From AP-15 sp963772965 (GTDB lineage Bacteria; Pseudomonadota; Alphaproteobacteria; ATCC43930; CGMCC-115725), in NCBI GenBank assembly GCA_963772965.1, contig CAVYZU010000002.1, positions 930,001-994,000 on the forward strand: a DNA stretch of 64,000 nt. Reading direction: 5' to 3'. This document shows, one piece after another, positions 36,237 through 45,080 of this stretch. The notes beneath the pieces are model-generated. The model searched no databases. It was not told the origin of the DNA and was given only the letters and a program-made list of their open reading frames with translations. The translations under genes and the position numbers were made by a program. The stretch's first letter is position 1; each line of letters opens with the position of its first letter.

Positions 36237-37316
36237 TCAGGCGGCGGACTCGGCCGATGCGCGGGTCGCAGCGAATTGCGGCCTGACCTCTTCGCACAGC
36301 AGCCGCATCGCGTTGACGACCTCTCGATGGGGGATCAGCCCGCCGCAATTCAGTTCGGCGAGTATGCCGCTCAACCCGAATTCCGCCTGCAACGCCTTCA
36401 GCTTGTCCGCGACCGAGGCGGGCGTCCCGATCAGGACGTTAGCCTCCAGCGCCTCTTCGTAGGTGCGGCGGCGCAATTCGTGCACCCGATTCATGCGCCG
36501 TTCGGCAGTCACGGGATCGACCAGCCGCGCCGCGCCCTCAAGCAAATTCGCCTGCTCGTGATAAAAATGGATGATGCTCGATCTGGGCTCGTCGCGGGCA
36601 CGCTCCTCGGTTTCGGCGAGATAGGTCGGGGCCGACACGTACACCTGGCCGCGACCCGGGTGACCCGCGGCTTCCCAGGCATGGTGGTAGCTGCGGATCT
36701 GCTGAGCAAGATCGGCCCAACGGGTGTGGCGCACCGAGGCAAAGACGGGCAGACCCCGCTGGCCGATCGCAGGGAAGGTGTCGGGCGTGCTGGCGGCGAT
36801 GCGGATCGGCGGCGTCGGCTTTTGATACGGCTTTGGCACCAGGCTGACGTCTTTGAATTGGTGGTAGACGCCCTCATAGGAAAAGGTCGGCTCGGTCCAA
36901 GCCTTTTGAAGGACGTCCAGGATCTCGCGAAAACGGGCTTGGCTTTCGGCATAGGGGACCCCGTAGGCCGCGTAGGTCTGGGCGACACCGCTGCGCCCGA
37001 CGCCAAAGATCAGCCTGCCGTGGCTCAGCTGATCGACGGTCGCCGCTTCCTCGGCAAGTCGCAACGGATGGCATAACGGCAAAACCTGCACCGCGATGCC
37101 GATCTTGATCCGCTTGGTGCGCGCCGCGAGGGCGCTGGCGATGCTCAGTGGCGCCGACAACACCGACCGGCGCGGCTCGAAATGCAGTTCGGCAAGCCAC
37201 ATCACATCGAGCCCCAGGCGCTCGGCGGCATCGACCTGCTCCATGGCTTCGTCAAAAGCTTCGGTCTCGGACCGGCCCGGAAGTGACGGAAACTCGTGGA
37301 ACATGCCGAATTCCAT
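36237..37316 (-). CDS. LLM-class flavin-dependent oxidoreductase
   Basis: 359-residue luciferase-fold enzyme. MEFGMFHEFPSLPG opens it; then VMWLAELHFEPRRSVLSAPL, RIKIGIAVQVLPLCHPLRLA, LIFGVGRSGVAQTYAAYGVP, PTPPIRIAASTPDTFPAIGQ and LIGTPASVADKLKALQAEFG. The EEAATVDQLSHGRL stretch and VLPLCHPLR are typical of the alkanal monooxygenase-like subgroup. The cofactor and substrate cannot be told. It precedes the GST gene in the same orientation (22-nt gap), suggesting co-expression and a role in handling reactive organic compounds, which is inference. Confidence 0.9.
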   Translation of the reverse strand: MEFGMFHEFPSLPGRSETEAFDEAMEQVDAAERLGLDVMWLAELHFEPRRSVLSAPLSIASALAARTKRIKIGIAVQVLPLCHPLRLAEEAATVDQLSHGRLIFGVGRSGVAQTYAAYGVPYAESQARFREILDVLQKAWTEPTFSYEGVYHQFKDVSLVPKPYQKPTPPIRIAASTPDTFPAIGQRGLPVFASVRHTRWADLAQQIRSYHHAWEAAGHPGRGQVYVSAPTYLAETEERARDEPRSSIIHFYHEQANLLEGAARLVDPVTAERRMNRVHELRRRTYEEALEANVLIGTPASVADKLKALQAEFGLSGILAELNCGGLIPHREVVNAMRLLCEEVRPQFAATRASAESAA

Positions 37317-37578
37317 GACCTGACCTCGCTTGCTGCGCCTGATCCGGAGGGCAGCCTAGCCAAGCCTATGCGGCAAAGCCAAGCGCGATCATGGCGGGAC
37401 GGGGTTGCTCGGCGGACGGGCCAACCTTCTCCCCGTAATTGCAAGGCAGAAACCAGATCGGCGGACGGAATGCGGGTCGCGCAAACCCGCCATGGCATCC
37501 GGCAGCTTTGCCGGGGATTGCCGAACCCCGCGAAAATACGCGATGCTAGGCCGAGTTTAGGCCGGAGACCGCACGAAG

Positions 37579-38772
37579 ATGAACATCGACAAGGCCGTCA
37601 ATATCGAAGACCTGCACCGCATGGCGAAGCGGCGGCTGCCAAAAATCGCGTTCGATTTCATCGAAGGCGGGCTCGAAGACGAGCGCGGCCTCGAAACCAA
37701 CATTTCGGCCTTTCACAAGCATCAGCTGTTGCCGCGCTATCTCGTCGACGTGTCGACGCGCGACCAGTCGAAGACGATTTTTGGCCAAACATTTTCCAGC
37801 CCATTTGGCATTTCGCCGACCGGCGGGGCGGGGTTGTTCCGCTATCGCGCCGATCTGATGCTGGCCGAGGCCGCGCGCGACGCGAATATCCCTTACATCA
37901 TGTCGGGCGCCAGCAATGACACGATCGAGGCGGCAGCCAAGATCGCGCCGAAAAACCACTGGTATCAGCTCTATGCGGCGCGCGATCCGCAGATCAACGG
38001 CGATCTGATCCGGCGCACCGCCGACGCCGGGCTCGGCGCGCTCGTCTTGACGGTCGATACGCCCGTCGGATCAAAGCGCGAGCGCAACATCAGGAACGGC
38101 TTCGCCAACATTCGCGGCGGTCTGTTTCAGGCACTGAGCCTCAAACCCTCGATCCTTGCCGAGGCGTTGACCCATCCCGGCTGGATTGTCGAATATCTGA
38201 AGCGCGGCGGCGGCACCCCGATGCTCGGCAACTGGCAGCCCTATGCGCCCGCCGGCGCAGACGCCGAAGGGGTGTACAAACACGCCTCCTCAGTGCGCCC
38301 GTTCAACGCGCAGACCTGGCACGATCTTGAGACGTATCGAAGGCTGTTTCCGCGCGCCCTCGTCGTCAAAGGGATCATGAGCCCGGCCGATGCGCTGCGC
38401 TGCGTCGACATCGGTTGCGACGGTATCCTCGTGTCAAACCACGGCGGGCGTCAGCTCGACCAGGCGCCTGGCTCCCTCGATGTGCTACCGGCGATCAAGG
38501 CCGCAGTCGGCGATAAGCTTACCTTGCTGCTCGACAGCGGGGTCCGGCGCGGCGCCGACATCTTGATCGCTTTGTGCCTCGGCGCCGATTTCTGCTTTAT
38601 GGGGCGGCCGACCCTCTACGGCGCTGCCGCCGGCGGGCTGCCGGGCGTCAAAAAGGCAATCGACATCTTTGTGAACGAGATCGACCTGGTCATGGGCCAG
38701 ATCGGGTGCCCAAGCCTCGACCAACTCGGTCCCGACTTCCTGTGGCGCGAGGACTGGCAGCGCAACGAGTGA
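37579..38772 (+). CDS. FMN-dependent 2-hydroxy-acid oxidase/dehydrogenase, copy 1
   Basis: 397 residues of the glycolate oxidase/lactate dehydrogenase (LldD) family. The FMN-barrel reads PFGISPTGGAGLFRYRADL, MSGASNDTIEAAAKIAP, HWYQLYAARDP, LVLTVDTPVGSKRERNIRNG, with the active site SNHGGRQLDQAPGSLDVLPA and the FMN-phosphate part DSGVRRGADILIALCLGAD and GRPTLYGAAAGG. The residue equivalent to the substrate-binding Tyr24 of spinach glycolate oxidase is Phe (F27 in IAFDFIEGG), unlike copy 2. The catalytic His is retained. It lies 173 bp before copy 2. Confidence 0.94.
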   Translation: MNIDKAVNIEDLHRMAKRRLPKIAFDFIEGGLEDERGLETNISAFHKHQLLPRYLVDVSTRDQSKTIFGQTFSSPFGISPTGGAGLFRYRADLMLAEAARDANIPYIMSGASNDTIEAAAKIAPKNHWYQLYAARDPQINGDLIRRTADAGLGALVLTVDTPVGSKRERNIRNGFANIRGGLFQALSLKPSILAEALTHPGWIVEYLKRGGGTPMLGNWQPYAPAGADAEGVYKHASSVRPFNAQTWHDLETYRRLFPRALVVKGIMSPADALRCVDIGCDGILVSNHGGRQLDQAPGSLDVLPAIKAAVGDKLTLLLDSGVRRGADILIALCLGADFCFMGRPTLYGAAAGGLPGVKKAIDIFVNEIDLVMGQIGCPSLDQLGPDFLWREDWQRNE

Positions 38773-38810
38773 TCGGCCTTGGTGGCGTAACTAAGGACGG
38801 GGTCAGTTGT

Positions 38811-38905
38811 CAGCCCGCGAAAGCGGGCCCAGGACTTGCCACCGGCACGAACAGGGGGCAAGCCGGAGTCTCCCGGAACCCTGGGTTCCCGCTTCGCGGG
38901 AATGA
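38811..38905. repeat. Palindromic repeat cassette between the two oxidase genes
   Basis: Two near-identical arms face each other: CCCGCGAAAGCGGG at 38814-38827 continuing CCCAGG, and its reverse form in CCTGGGTTCCCGCTTCGCGGG ending near 38902. Between them CTTGCC ... GGCAAG forms an inner stem. This is the layout of alphaproteobacterial REP-type dispersed elements. It sits in the intergenic space between two same-direction paralogues and could form a strong cruciform or transcript-stabilising structure. Confidence 0.7.
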
Positions 38906-38945
38906 CGATAATAGGAAAGAGAGAAGCCATCTGGCGGAGAAGACA

Positions 38946-40142
38946 ATGAAACTGGATCAAGCAATCAACATCGAAGACCTGCACCAGATGGCAAAGCGAA
39001 AATTGCCAAAGATCATGTTCGACTATATTGAAGGAGGCGTCGAGGATGAACTCGGCTTGGAGCGGAACCGCGCCGCCTTTCACAAGCATCAACTATTGCC
39101 GCGTTATTTGGTCGACGTGTCGGTGCGCGATCAGTCGGCGACTGTGTTCGGTCATACCTATTCGAGCCCGTTTGGCATCTCGCCGACCGGCGGCGTCGGG
39201 CTTTATCAGCGGCGCGGCGGCGAAATGCTGCTGGCGCAGGCGGCGGCTGACGCCAACATCCCCTACATTATGTCGGGCGGCAGCAACGCCTCGATGGAAG
39301 ACGCCGTGCGAGTGGCGCCCAACAATACCTGGTTCCAGCTCTATGCGGCGAAGGACCCGAACCTGACGGACGCGCTGATCGGCCGGGCACGCGATTGCGG
39401 CGTCGGCGCGCTGGTGCTGACCGTCGATGTGCCGGTGCATCCCAAGCGCGAGCGCAACTGGCGCAACGGCTTTGCCACGGTGCGCAATGGCGGGATCTTG
39501 GAAGCGCTGAAATTGAAGCCCTGGATCCTGCTGGAGGCGATGACCCATCCCGGCTGGGTCGCGGATTACGTCCGTCACGGCGGTGCGCCTGCTCTCGGAA
39601 ACTGGGCGCCGCATGCCGGCAATGGCGCCACGGTCGCCGATTCGATCCGGCTCGGGCGCACCCAGACGCCGGCTTCGGCGCAGACTTGGCGCGACCTCGA
39701 ATGCTACCGGCGGCTATTCCCGCGCCCGCTGGTGGTCAAAGGGATCCTGAACCCAGCCGATGCGATCCGCGCCGCCGAGATTGGCGTCGATGGCATAATC
39801 GTGTCGAACCATGGCGCCCGCCAGCTCGATCAGGCGCCGGCGTCGCTCGATGCCTTGCCGGCGATCAAGGCGGCAGTCGGCGACAAACTGACCGTGATGC
39901 TCGACAGCGGGGTGCGGCGCGGTGCCGATGTCCTGATCGCGCTGTGCTTGGGTGCGCAGTTCGTGTTTTTCGGCAGGCCCACCCTTTACGGCGCAGTCGC
40001 CGGTGGTTTGCCCGGGGTCAAAAAGGCAGTCGACATCTTCCGCACCGAGATCGACCTGGTCATGGGCCAGATCGGATGTCCGAGCCTCGACCAGCTCGGC
40101 CCCGATTTCCTGTGGCGCGAAGACTGGGCGCGCAACCGCTGA
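38946..40142 (+). CDS. FMN-dependent 2-hydroxy-acid oxidase/dehydrogenase, copy 2
   Basis: 398 residues and a close paralogue of the preceding gene. It keeps the Tyr at the substrate-binding position (Y27 in IMFDYIEGGVEDE), which copy 1 has lost, and has SNHGARQLDQAPASLDALPA (HGA for HGG) at the active-site His. FMN residues DSGVRRGADVLIALCLG and GRPTLYGAVAGGL are intact. Possible substrates are lactate, glycolate or mandelate; not resolved. The start is the ATG with GAAGACA upstream. The two copies probably diverged after tandem duplication with a palindromic cassette inserted between them. Confidence 0.94.
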   Translation: MKLDQAINIEDLHQMAKRKLPKIMFDYIEGGVEDELGLERNRAAFHKHQLLPRYLVDVSVRDQSATVFGHTYSSPFGISPTGGVGLYQRRGGEMLLAQAAADANIPYIMSGGSNASMEDAVRVAPNNTWFQLYAAKDPNLTDALIGRARDCGVGALVLTVDVPVHPKRERNWRNGFATVRNGGILEALKLKPWILLEAMTHPGWVADYVRHGGAPALGNWAPHAGNGATVADSIRLGRTQTPASAQTWRDLECYRRLFPRPLVVKGILNPADAIRAAEIGVDGIIVSNHGARQLDQAPASLDALPAIKAAVGDKLTVMLDSGVRRGADVLIALCLGAQFVFFGRPTLYGAVAGGLPGVKKAVDIFRTEIDLVMGQIGCPSLDQLGPDFLWREDWARNR

Positions 40143-40151
40143 CCGGCGTTT

Positions 40152-40180
40152 CCGCCGCCCCGAAGTAAAAACGGCGGCGG
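40152..40180. terminator. Hairpin after the second oxidase gene
   Basis: Inverted repeat CCGCCGC at 40152-40158 and GCGGCGG at 40174-40180 with an A-rich 15-nt loop. It is located between the end of the oxidase gene and the convergent MFS gene. A short T-containing TCTCG follows, so termination efficiency is uncertain. Confidence 0.45.
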
Positions 40181-40241
40181 TCTCGCTCCGGCGCCGCAGT
40201 CCCGCTCGGCGCCGGCCTCCATCAAAACCGAGCGCCAGCCG

Positions 40242-41642
40242 TCAAGTGGCGGGAACGCGCTCCGGGGATGCCCGCGGCTTGTTCAGCTCGGTTTCGATTT
40301 CGTCGATTGTGCGCCCGCGCGTTTCCATGCCAATGAACGCAAACGCCACCGCGCCCAGGATGTACCAGAAGGCGAAATAGTTGAACCCCGGTATCAAGGC
40401 GTCGAGCGTCGCCTTGGGACTGACCAGGTTAGACGACCCGGCGATCAATGCCAGCCCGGCCGGGCCGATGAATTTGCCGAGATTGCCGACGCCATAGACA
40501 AAACCCATGCCGCTGCCGCGCAACCGTGCCGGCCACAACTCGCCCATATAAGGTCCGACGATCGAATAATTGCCGCTGCCGAAAAAGTTCTGGATCACGA
40601 TCATCAAGAAAAACACCGAGATCCCGCCGATAAAGACACTGTGCAAATAGCCGGCGAGCGACATGAACACGGCGCCGGTGACGCAACTGAAGACGCCGGA
40701 AGCGCGGCGGCCCCAGGCATCCGAAATCCACGAGCAGAAAAACCGGCCGGCGATCGCCGAGATGCTGATCCAGATCACCAGCTTCGAAGCTTCGGGAGCG
40801 CTGATCTTGAGAACCATCACCAACAGCGTCACCAGCCACAATGCCAGCGCGACGCCACCGGTCTGGGTCAGCCCGGTCATGCAGCCGGCGATGATGCTGC
40901 GCGGATATTTGAAGATTTCCACCCAGCGTGTCTTTTCAACCGGCGGCGGCAGCGTCGGTATCGGGATCGTTGCCGGATCCACCTGCAACGCCCAGGCGAG
41001 CGACTGCCGCGCCTCTTCGACCCGACCCTGGCGTAGCAGCCAGTGCGGCAATTCCGGAACGAAGGCGCGAATGTAAAGGCACAGAAACGCCGGCAACAGA
41101 CCAACCGCGACCATCCCGCGCCAGCCGATATACGGTGCGGCGAAAGCGCCGAGCAACGCTGCGAGTAATGAGCCCGCCGGAAGCATGGTCGTCGTCACGC
41201 CGGTGAACCAGCCGCGTTTATGGGCGGGAGAAAACTCCTGCATCAGGGTAATGTCTACGGAATAGAGCCCGGTAACCGCGAAGCCGACGAAAAATCGGCA
41301 TATCACCAAGTAAATCCACCCCCAATGGCTCTCAGGGGTCAACGCCATGGCGCCGGTTGCGATCGAGACATTCAGCACCGCGGTAATCAGCGCGGTGCGC
41401 CGCCCGACCTTATCCGCCATCCATCCGTAGAGCAATGAACCGAAGGGTGCGGTGATACCCGAAGCAAGCAGGATTGCCGCCGATTGGCCATAAGTCAGAT
41501 GCCAAGCTTTGACAACAAACCCCAACACAAAGCTGATCAGGAAAAAGTCGAAAAAGTCGAGCATGTCGCCAAGCGTGGCGGCGCCGGCGATTTTCCATTG
41601 ATTCGCCGTAAGCTTCGTCTGCCGCTCCAGCAATTCCAACAT
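40242..41642 (-). CDS. MFS transporter (metabolite:H+ symporter branch)
   Basis: 466 residues with twelve predicted membrane helices. LGDMLDFFDFFLISFVLGF in the first helix and GSLLYGWMADKVGRRTALI in loop 2-3 are the metabolite:H+ symporter (aromatic or dicarboxylic acid) signatures; VELPHWLLRQG-like PELPHWLLRQGRVEEARQSL follows the central loop, and GYGVGNLGKFIGPAG-like VYGVGNLGKFIGPAGLAL lies in helix 11. GGGGAGAG precedes the ATG. An organic-acid substrate is the best guess, and the flanking 2-hydroxy-acid oxidases are a fitting context: it may import lactate/glycolate-like acids, an inference. Confidence 0.88.
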   Translation of the reverse strand: MLELLERQTKLTANQWKIAGAATLGDMLDFFDFFLISFVLGFVVKAWHLTYGQSAAILLASGITAPFGSLLYGWMADKVGRRTALITAVLNVSIATGAMALTPESHWGWIYLVICRFFVGFAVTGLYSVDITLMQEFSPAHKRGWFTGVTTTMLPAGSLLAALLGAFAAPYIGWRGMVAVGLLPAFLCLYIRAFVPELPHWLLRQGRVEEARQSLAWALQVDPATIPIPTLPPPVEKTRWVEIFKYPRSIIAGCMTGLTQTGGVALALWLVTLLVMVLKISAPEASKLVIWISISAIAGRFFCSWISDAWGRRASGVFSCVTGAVFMSLAGYLHSVFIGGISVFFLMIVIQNFFGSGNYSIVGPYMGELWPARLRGSGMGFVYGVGNLGKFIGPAGLALIAGSSNLVSPKATLDALIPGFNYFAFWYILGAVAFAFIGMETRGRTIDEIETELNKPRASPERVPAT

Positions 41643-41830
41643 TGCGTTCTCTCCCCAGCCGGCGCTGGCCTGCGCGATGAGTAGGTTCGCTGTTCGCGAC
41701 TGTTATGTTGGCCGACCTGCAATAGAAGAGTGTCCATTGCAGGATCGCCTCAGCGATTCATGACCGCAAGCTTACATGCGTTACATGCATTCTGACAATG
41801 ATGAACTTGCATGCCAAGAACATGTGATGC

Positions 41831-42295
41831 TCAGTAGCTGCCTGCGCTGCAAAAATGCCAGGTGGAGCCGTCTAGCCCGTAAAGCAGCGCCAAACGCTCT
41901 TTATCGTCATGCGCGAGAACAACCTTGAACCGTTGACCCGTGCACGGCGAGGTGCCCGCGCCGCTTGGCTTTGGCAGCTGCTTCTTTTCCGCACACGTCC
42001 CCGCCCAGTCCGGCAGGCTTGCGGGCGCGGCGTTGAGCTTCTTGCCGTCGGCAAGCACGAAATAATCCGTCGGCTGGCCGCCTTTGACATTGGCGTGCAG
42101 CGCTAACGAACCATAGCGGGAGCGGTAGTATCCGGCCTGCTGGTCGCCATCGCCAGCACCTGAAACTACGGCGCGAAAAGTCAACGCGGAACACGCCGGC
42201 GGCCCCTTCTCAGCTGCGTGTTTCGTCGCTGCTAGCGCGCCGGTAGCGAGCGTGGCGAGTACCAAGCCGGCGCATGCCGAAATCGTTCGTTTCAT
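41831..42295 (-). CDS. Secreted/periplasmic hypothetical protein
   Basis: 154 residues. A Sec signal peptide is clear (ISACAGLVLATLATGALAA). The mature part is KHAAEKGPPACSALTFRAVV..., with YRSRYGSLALHANVKGGQPT and DYFVLADGKKLNAAP, and four Cys (PACSAL, AGTCAEK, SPCTGQ, WHFCSAG), which could form two disulfides. Not recognised. The ATG follows GGGGAAT. It is divergent from the DUF1194 gene. Confidence 0.7.
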   Translation of the reverse strand: MKRTISACAGLVLATLATGALAATKHAAEKGPPACSALTFRAVVSGAGDGDQQAGYYRSRYGSLALHANVKGGQPTDYFVLADGKKLNAAPASLPDWAGTCAEKKQLPKPSGAGTSPCTGQRFKVVLAHDDKERLALLYGLDGSTWHFCSAGSY

Positions 42296-42415
42296 TTCAT
42301 TCCCCATCGGTTTTCTTCTTCGCTTATACCGCCGCAAGAGCGCCGGGAGTAGGTGTCGCATGTCCGCTTGATAGGCGTGGCAATGCCGCACCTCTATTGC
42401 CGGGAAAGTGCCGCG

Positions 42416-43144
42416 ATGCGCTTCTCACTGATCGTGACTGCAGGGCTGTTCTCACTGATTGTGGCCGCAGGGCTGTGGATAACTACCGGCGCCGCGTATG
42501 CGGCTTCGGCGCATACGTCAGCACTGGCAATCGTCATGGCGATCGATGTCTCAACCAGCGTCACGGCCAATTCGTACATCCTGCAGCGCAACGGGATCGC
42601 CTACGCATTCGAAGATCCGCGGCTGACCGACGCGATCTCTGCCGCTCCAGGAGGGATCGAGGCGCTGCTCCTCGAATGGTCGGACCCCGACAGCATCGCG
42701 GTGACGGTCGGATGGACCCGAATTATCGACAGGCGCAGCGCCGCCGCCTTTGCCGCGGCCGTGCATGCGGTAGCGCGCAGTTCAGGCGGCCTAACCGCGA
42801 TCGGTCCGGCACTCGCCGCGGCCAGCGCCCAATTCGACCACCTGCCGCAACCCGCGACGCGACGCATCATCGATATCTCCGGGGACGGGATCGCCAATCT
42901 CGGCGTGCCGCCGCGGGAAGTGCGCGATCGCGTCGTGAAAACCGGGATCACGATCAACGGGCTGGCGATCCTGACAGCGGAGCCGTGGCTCGACGAGTAT
43001 TACCGGCACAATGTAATCGGTGGGCCCGGAGCCTTTGTGTTTGCCGCGCGGCACTTCCACAGCTTTGCCGAGGCAATGCTCAAGAAGCTTGCGGCCGAGA
43101 TCGCGGGCGCCGACGCGCCCGTTAGCAAGGCTCAGATGCAGTAG
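42416..43144 (+). CDS. DUF1194 (von Willebrand factor A-like) exported protein
   Basis: 242 residues. N-terminal signal peptide (LFSLIVAAGLWITTGAAYA). The fold is VWFA-like: VMAIDVSTSVTANSYILQRN has the DxSxS metal-site motif, RRIIDISGDGIANLGV is the second metal-proximal strand, and ILTAEPWLDEYYRHNVIG closes it. DUF1194 is a known alphaproteobacterial family of unknown role. The 3' end overlaps the convergent decarboxylase gene by 13 bp. Confidence 0.9.
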   Translation: MRFSLIVTAGLFSLIVAAGLWITTGAAYAASAHTSALAIVMAIDVSTSVTANSYILQRNGIAYAFEDPRLTDAISAAPGGIEALLLEWSDPDSIAVTVGWTRIIDRRSAAAFAAAVHAVARSSGGLTAIGPALAAASAQFDHLPQPATRRIIDISGDGIANLGVPPREVRDRVVKTGITINGLAILTAEPWLDEYYRHNVIGGPGAFVFAARHFHSFAEAMLKKLAAEIAGADAPVSKAQMQ

Positions 43145-44262
43145 GTGCGGATCGGCGCGAAGCCGTTGAACCCGACCGAGGCGTAGCTGGCGGTGTAGGC
43201 GCCGGCGGCGAGGATCTCGATCTTGTCGCCGATTTCGAGCCCGAGCGGCAGACGGTAATCGGTCTTCTCGTAGAGGATGTCCGCGCTGTCGCAAGTCGGC
43301 CCAGCAAGGATCACCGGCCCGCATCGACCGACGCGGCCGGGCGTCGCGATGCGGTATTTGATGCTCTCGTCCATGGTCTCGGCGAGCCCGTTGAACTTGC
43401 CGACGTCGAGATAGACCCAGCGCCGGTCGTCGCCGCCTCCCTTTTCCGAAATCAGCACGACTTCGCTCTGGATCACACCCGCATCGCCAACCAATGAGCG
43501 CCCCGGTTCGATAATGATCTCGGGCAAATGATTGCCAAAATGCCGGGTAATCGCCGCCATTACCGATCGGGCATAGCGCTCGATCGCCGGCACCTCGCCG
43601 GTATAGTGCGCCGGAAACCCGCCGCCGATATTGACCATGCGAAGATCGATATCGGCCTCTGCAAGCAGAGAGAACATCCGCGCTGCAGCGCCGACCGCGC
43701 GATCCCATTGGCCGAGGTCGGTTTGCTGCGAGCCGACATGAAACGATACGCCATATGGGTCGAGCCCGAGATCACGCGCCCGGCGCAGCAGATTGATCGC
43801 CATCTCTGGGGCGCAGCCGAATTTGCGCGACAATGGCCACTCCGCCCCTTGGCAATCGACGAGGATGCGGCAAAAGACCTTTGCGCCCGGCGCCGACCTC
43901 GCCAATTTTTCCAGTTCCTGGGCGCTGTCGAAAGCGAACAGCCGCAGCCCGGCGTCAAAGGCAAACGAGATGTCCTTTTCCTTCTTTATCGTGTTGCCAA
44001 AAGAGAGCCGCTCGGCGGTAACCCCATTTTGCAGGCACAGTTCGATTTCGCCACGGCTCGCGACGTCGAAATTAGCCCCCTTGCGCTCGAGCATGGCAAC
44101 GATCGCCGACGCCGGGTTGGCCTTGACCGCGTAGAACACACGGGCCAGCGGCAAATATCGGCGCAAACAATCATAGGCGTCGGCGATTACATCAAGATCA
44201 ACGACAAGGCATGGCGTTTCGGGTGAAGTATCGGCGAGGAAACGCGCGATCCTCTCATTCAT
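43132..44262 (-). CDS. Ornithine/lysine decarboxylase, alanine-racemase-fold
   Basis: 376 residues. It forms putrescine (or cadaverine) from ornithine or lysine. Fold III decarboxylase: PLP lysine K47 (RVFYAVKANP), H175 stacking (SFHVGSQQ), the phosphate loop NIGGGFP and E252PGR (IIEPGRSLVG), and the catalytic Cys324-Asp325 pair in GPTCDSADIL from the other subunit. The length and motifs match the alphaproteobacterial Odc2-type bifunctional enzyme. No polyamine transport gene is adjacent. ATGAATGAG is the start; there is no strong ribosome site, although GGAAGGAT lies 14 nt away. Confidence 0.93.
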   Translation of the reverse strand: MNERIARFLADTSPETPCLVVDLDVIADAYDCLRRYLPLARVFYAVKANPASAIVAMLERKGANFDVASRGEIELCLQNGVTAERLSFGNTIKKEKDISFAFDAGLRLFAFDSAQELEKLARSAPGAKVFCRILVDCQGAEWPLSRKFGCAPEMAINLLRRARDLGLDPYGVSFHVGSQQTDLGQWDRAVGAAARMFSLLAEADIDLRMVNIGGGFPAHYTGEVPAIERYARSVMAAITRHFGNHLPEIIIEPGRSLVGDAGVIQSEVVLISEKGGGDDRRWVYLDVGKFNGLAETMDESIKYRIATPGRVGRCGPVILAGPTCDSADILYEKTDYRLPLGLEIGDKIEILAAGAYTASYASVGFNGFAPIRTYCI

Positions 44263-45080
44263 TCCTGGGGGTCATCCTTCCCGCAAAGCGGCGTAAGCGA
44301 AGCAGGTGGGCGCGGGGTCGACCTCCGAAATCATGCCGGCGCGGCTGCGCGGGCACGTTCTCGGACTTGACCGAGCGCGAACTATGGGAGGCCGAGCCGG
44401 CCCTCGGGCCAGCCCGGCTAATTTTGCTGCTTAGCTTAAACTACTTGGGTCGATGACCCGGTTGCCCCGCCCGCGAAGGCGCGTCCCGCGGAGGTTCGCG
44501 TCAGGACAGGGCACCACGCCCCTTAGTCGGAAAGCAACCATATCGACCTCCCTCTCGGGACCGACCATGCAGCCGGACTACCAAAAAGGACGCGTTACGT
44601 CGTTGCATAACCACCATGGGCCATAGGCACGTGCGAGTGCGTCGAGTGGGGGATAGATACGCCGATTTGACGGGGACGCAAGCAGCATTTCCCAAAAATT
44701 CGCCGATTAACCCACCGCCGCGATTCTGGTCAGCAGCGAGCCGGGCGGCGTGACGGTGACGCCTGAGGGCAGCGAGGTCTATGTCGCGGACTTCCTCTGC
44801 AACAATGTCTCGGCGATCGCCACGCCGACGAACAGGGCGAACGCCGCGATCACCGTGTGCGGCGGACCCGTCGCCTTCGGCGTGTTCATCCGGCCGCGCT
44901 TGCCGGGACAGAACGGTCCGCGAGCTGTCGGGCTAGGCTCAAAACCGATCAGCTCGTCCGTTCTCAATGGCCCGGACTGTGTGGCGCCGGTCGCCAGCAA
45001 ATCCGCGCATAAGGGGCGTGCGGCCGGAGGTTGATACGCGCCTCCTTGACGCGGCTATTCGCGCCTTGCGAGAAACCTCA
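44263..45080. other. 818-bp gene-poor region
   Basis: No intact gene is supported. Short frames on either strand lack homology and ribosome sites. The right half contains one recognisable fragment of a beta-propeller protein (separate entry). It separates the decarboxylase from the nucleoside phosphorylase and looks like a decayed segment. Confidence 0.6.
44720..44926 (+). pseudogene. Remnant of a YVTN-type beta-propeller repeat protein (C-terminal blade)
   Basis: The translated fragment ILVSSEPGGVTVTPEGSEVY then VADFLCNNVSAIATPTNRAN and AAITVCGGPVAFGVFIRP matches one propeller blade (VxVTPDGxxVYVAN..SNxVSVIDTATN) plus the GPVAFGVFI terminal segment typical of the last repeat in this family. 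Nothing upstream encodes the remaining blades, so this is a 3' relic. After it the frame loses homology. Confidence 0.65.
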
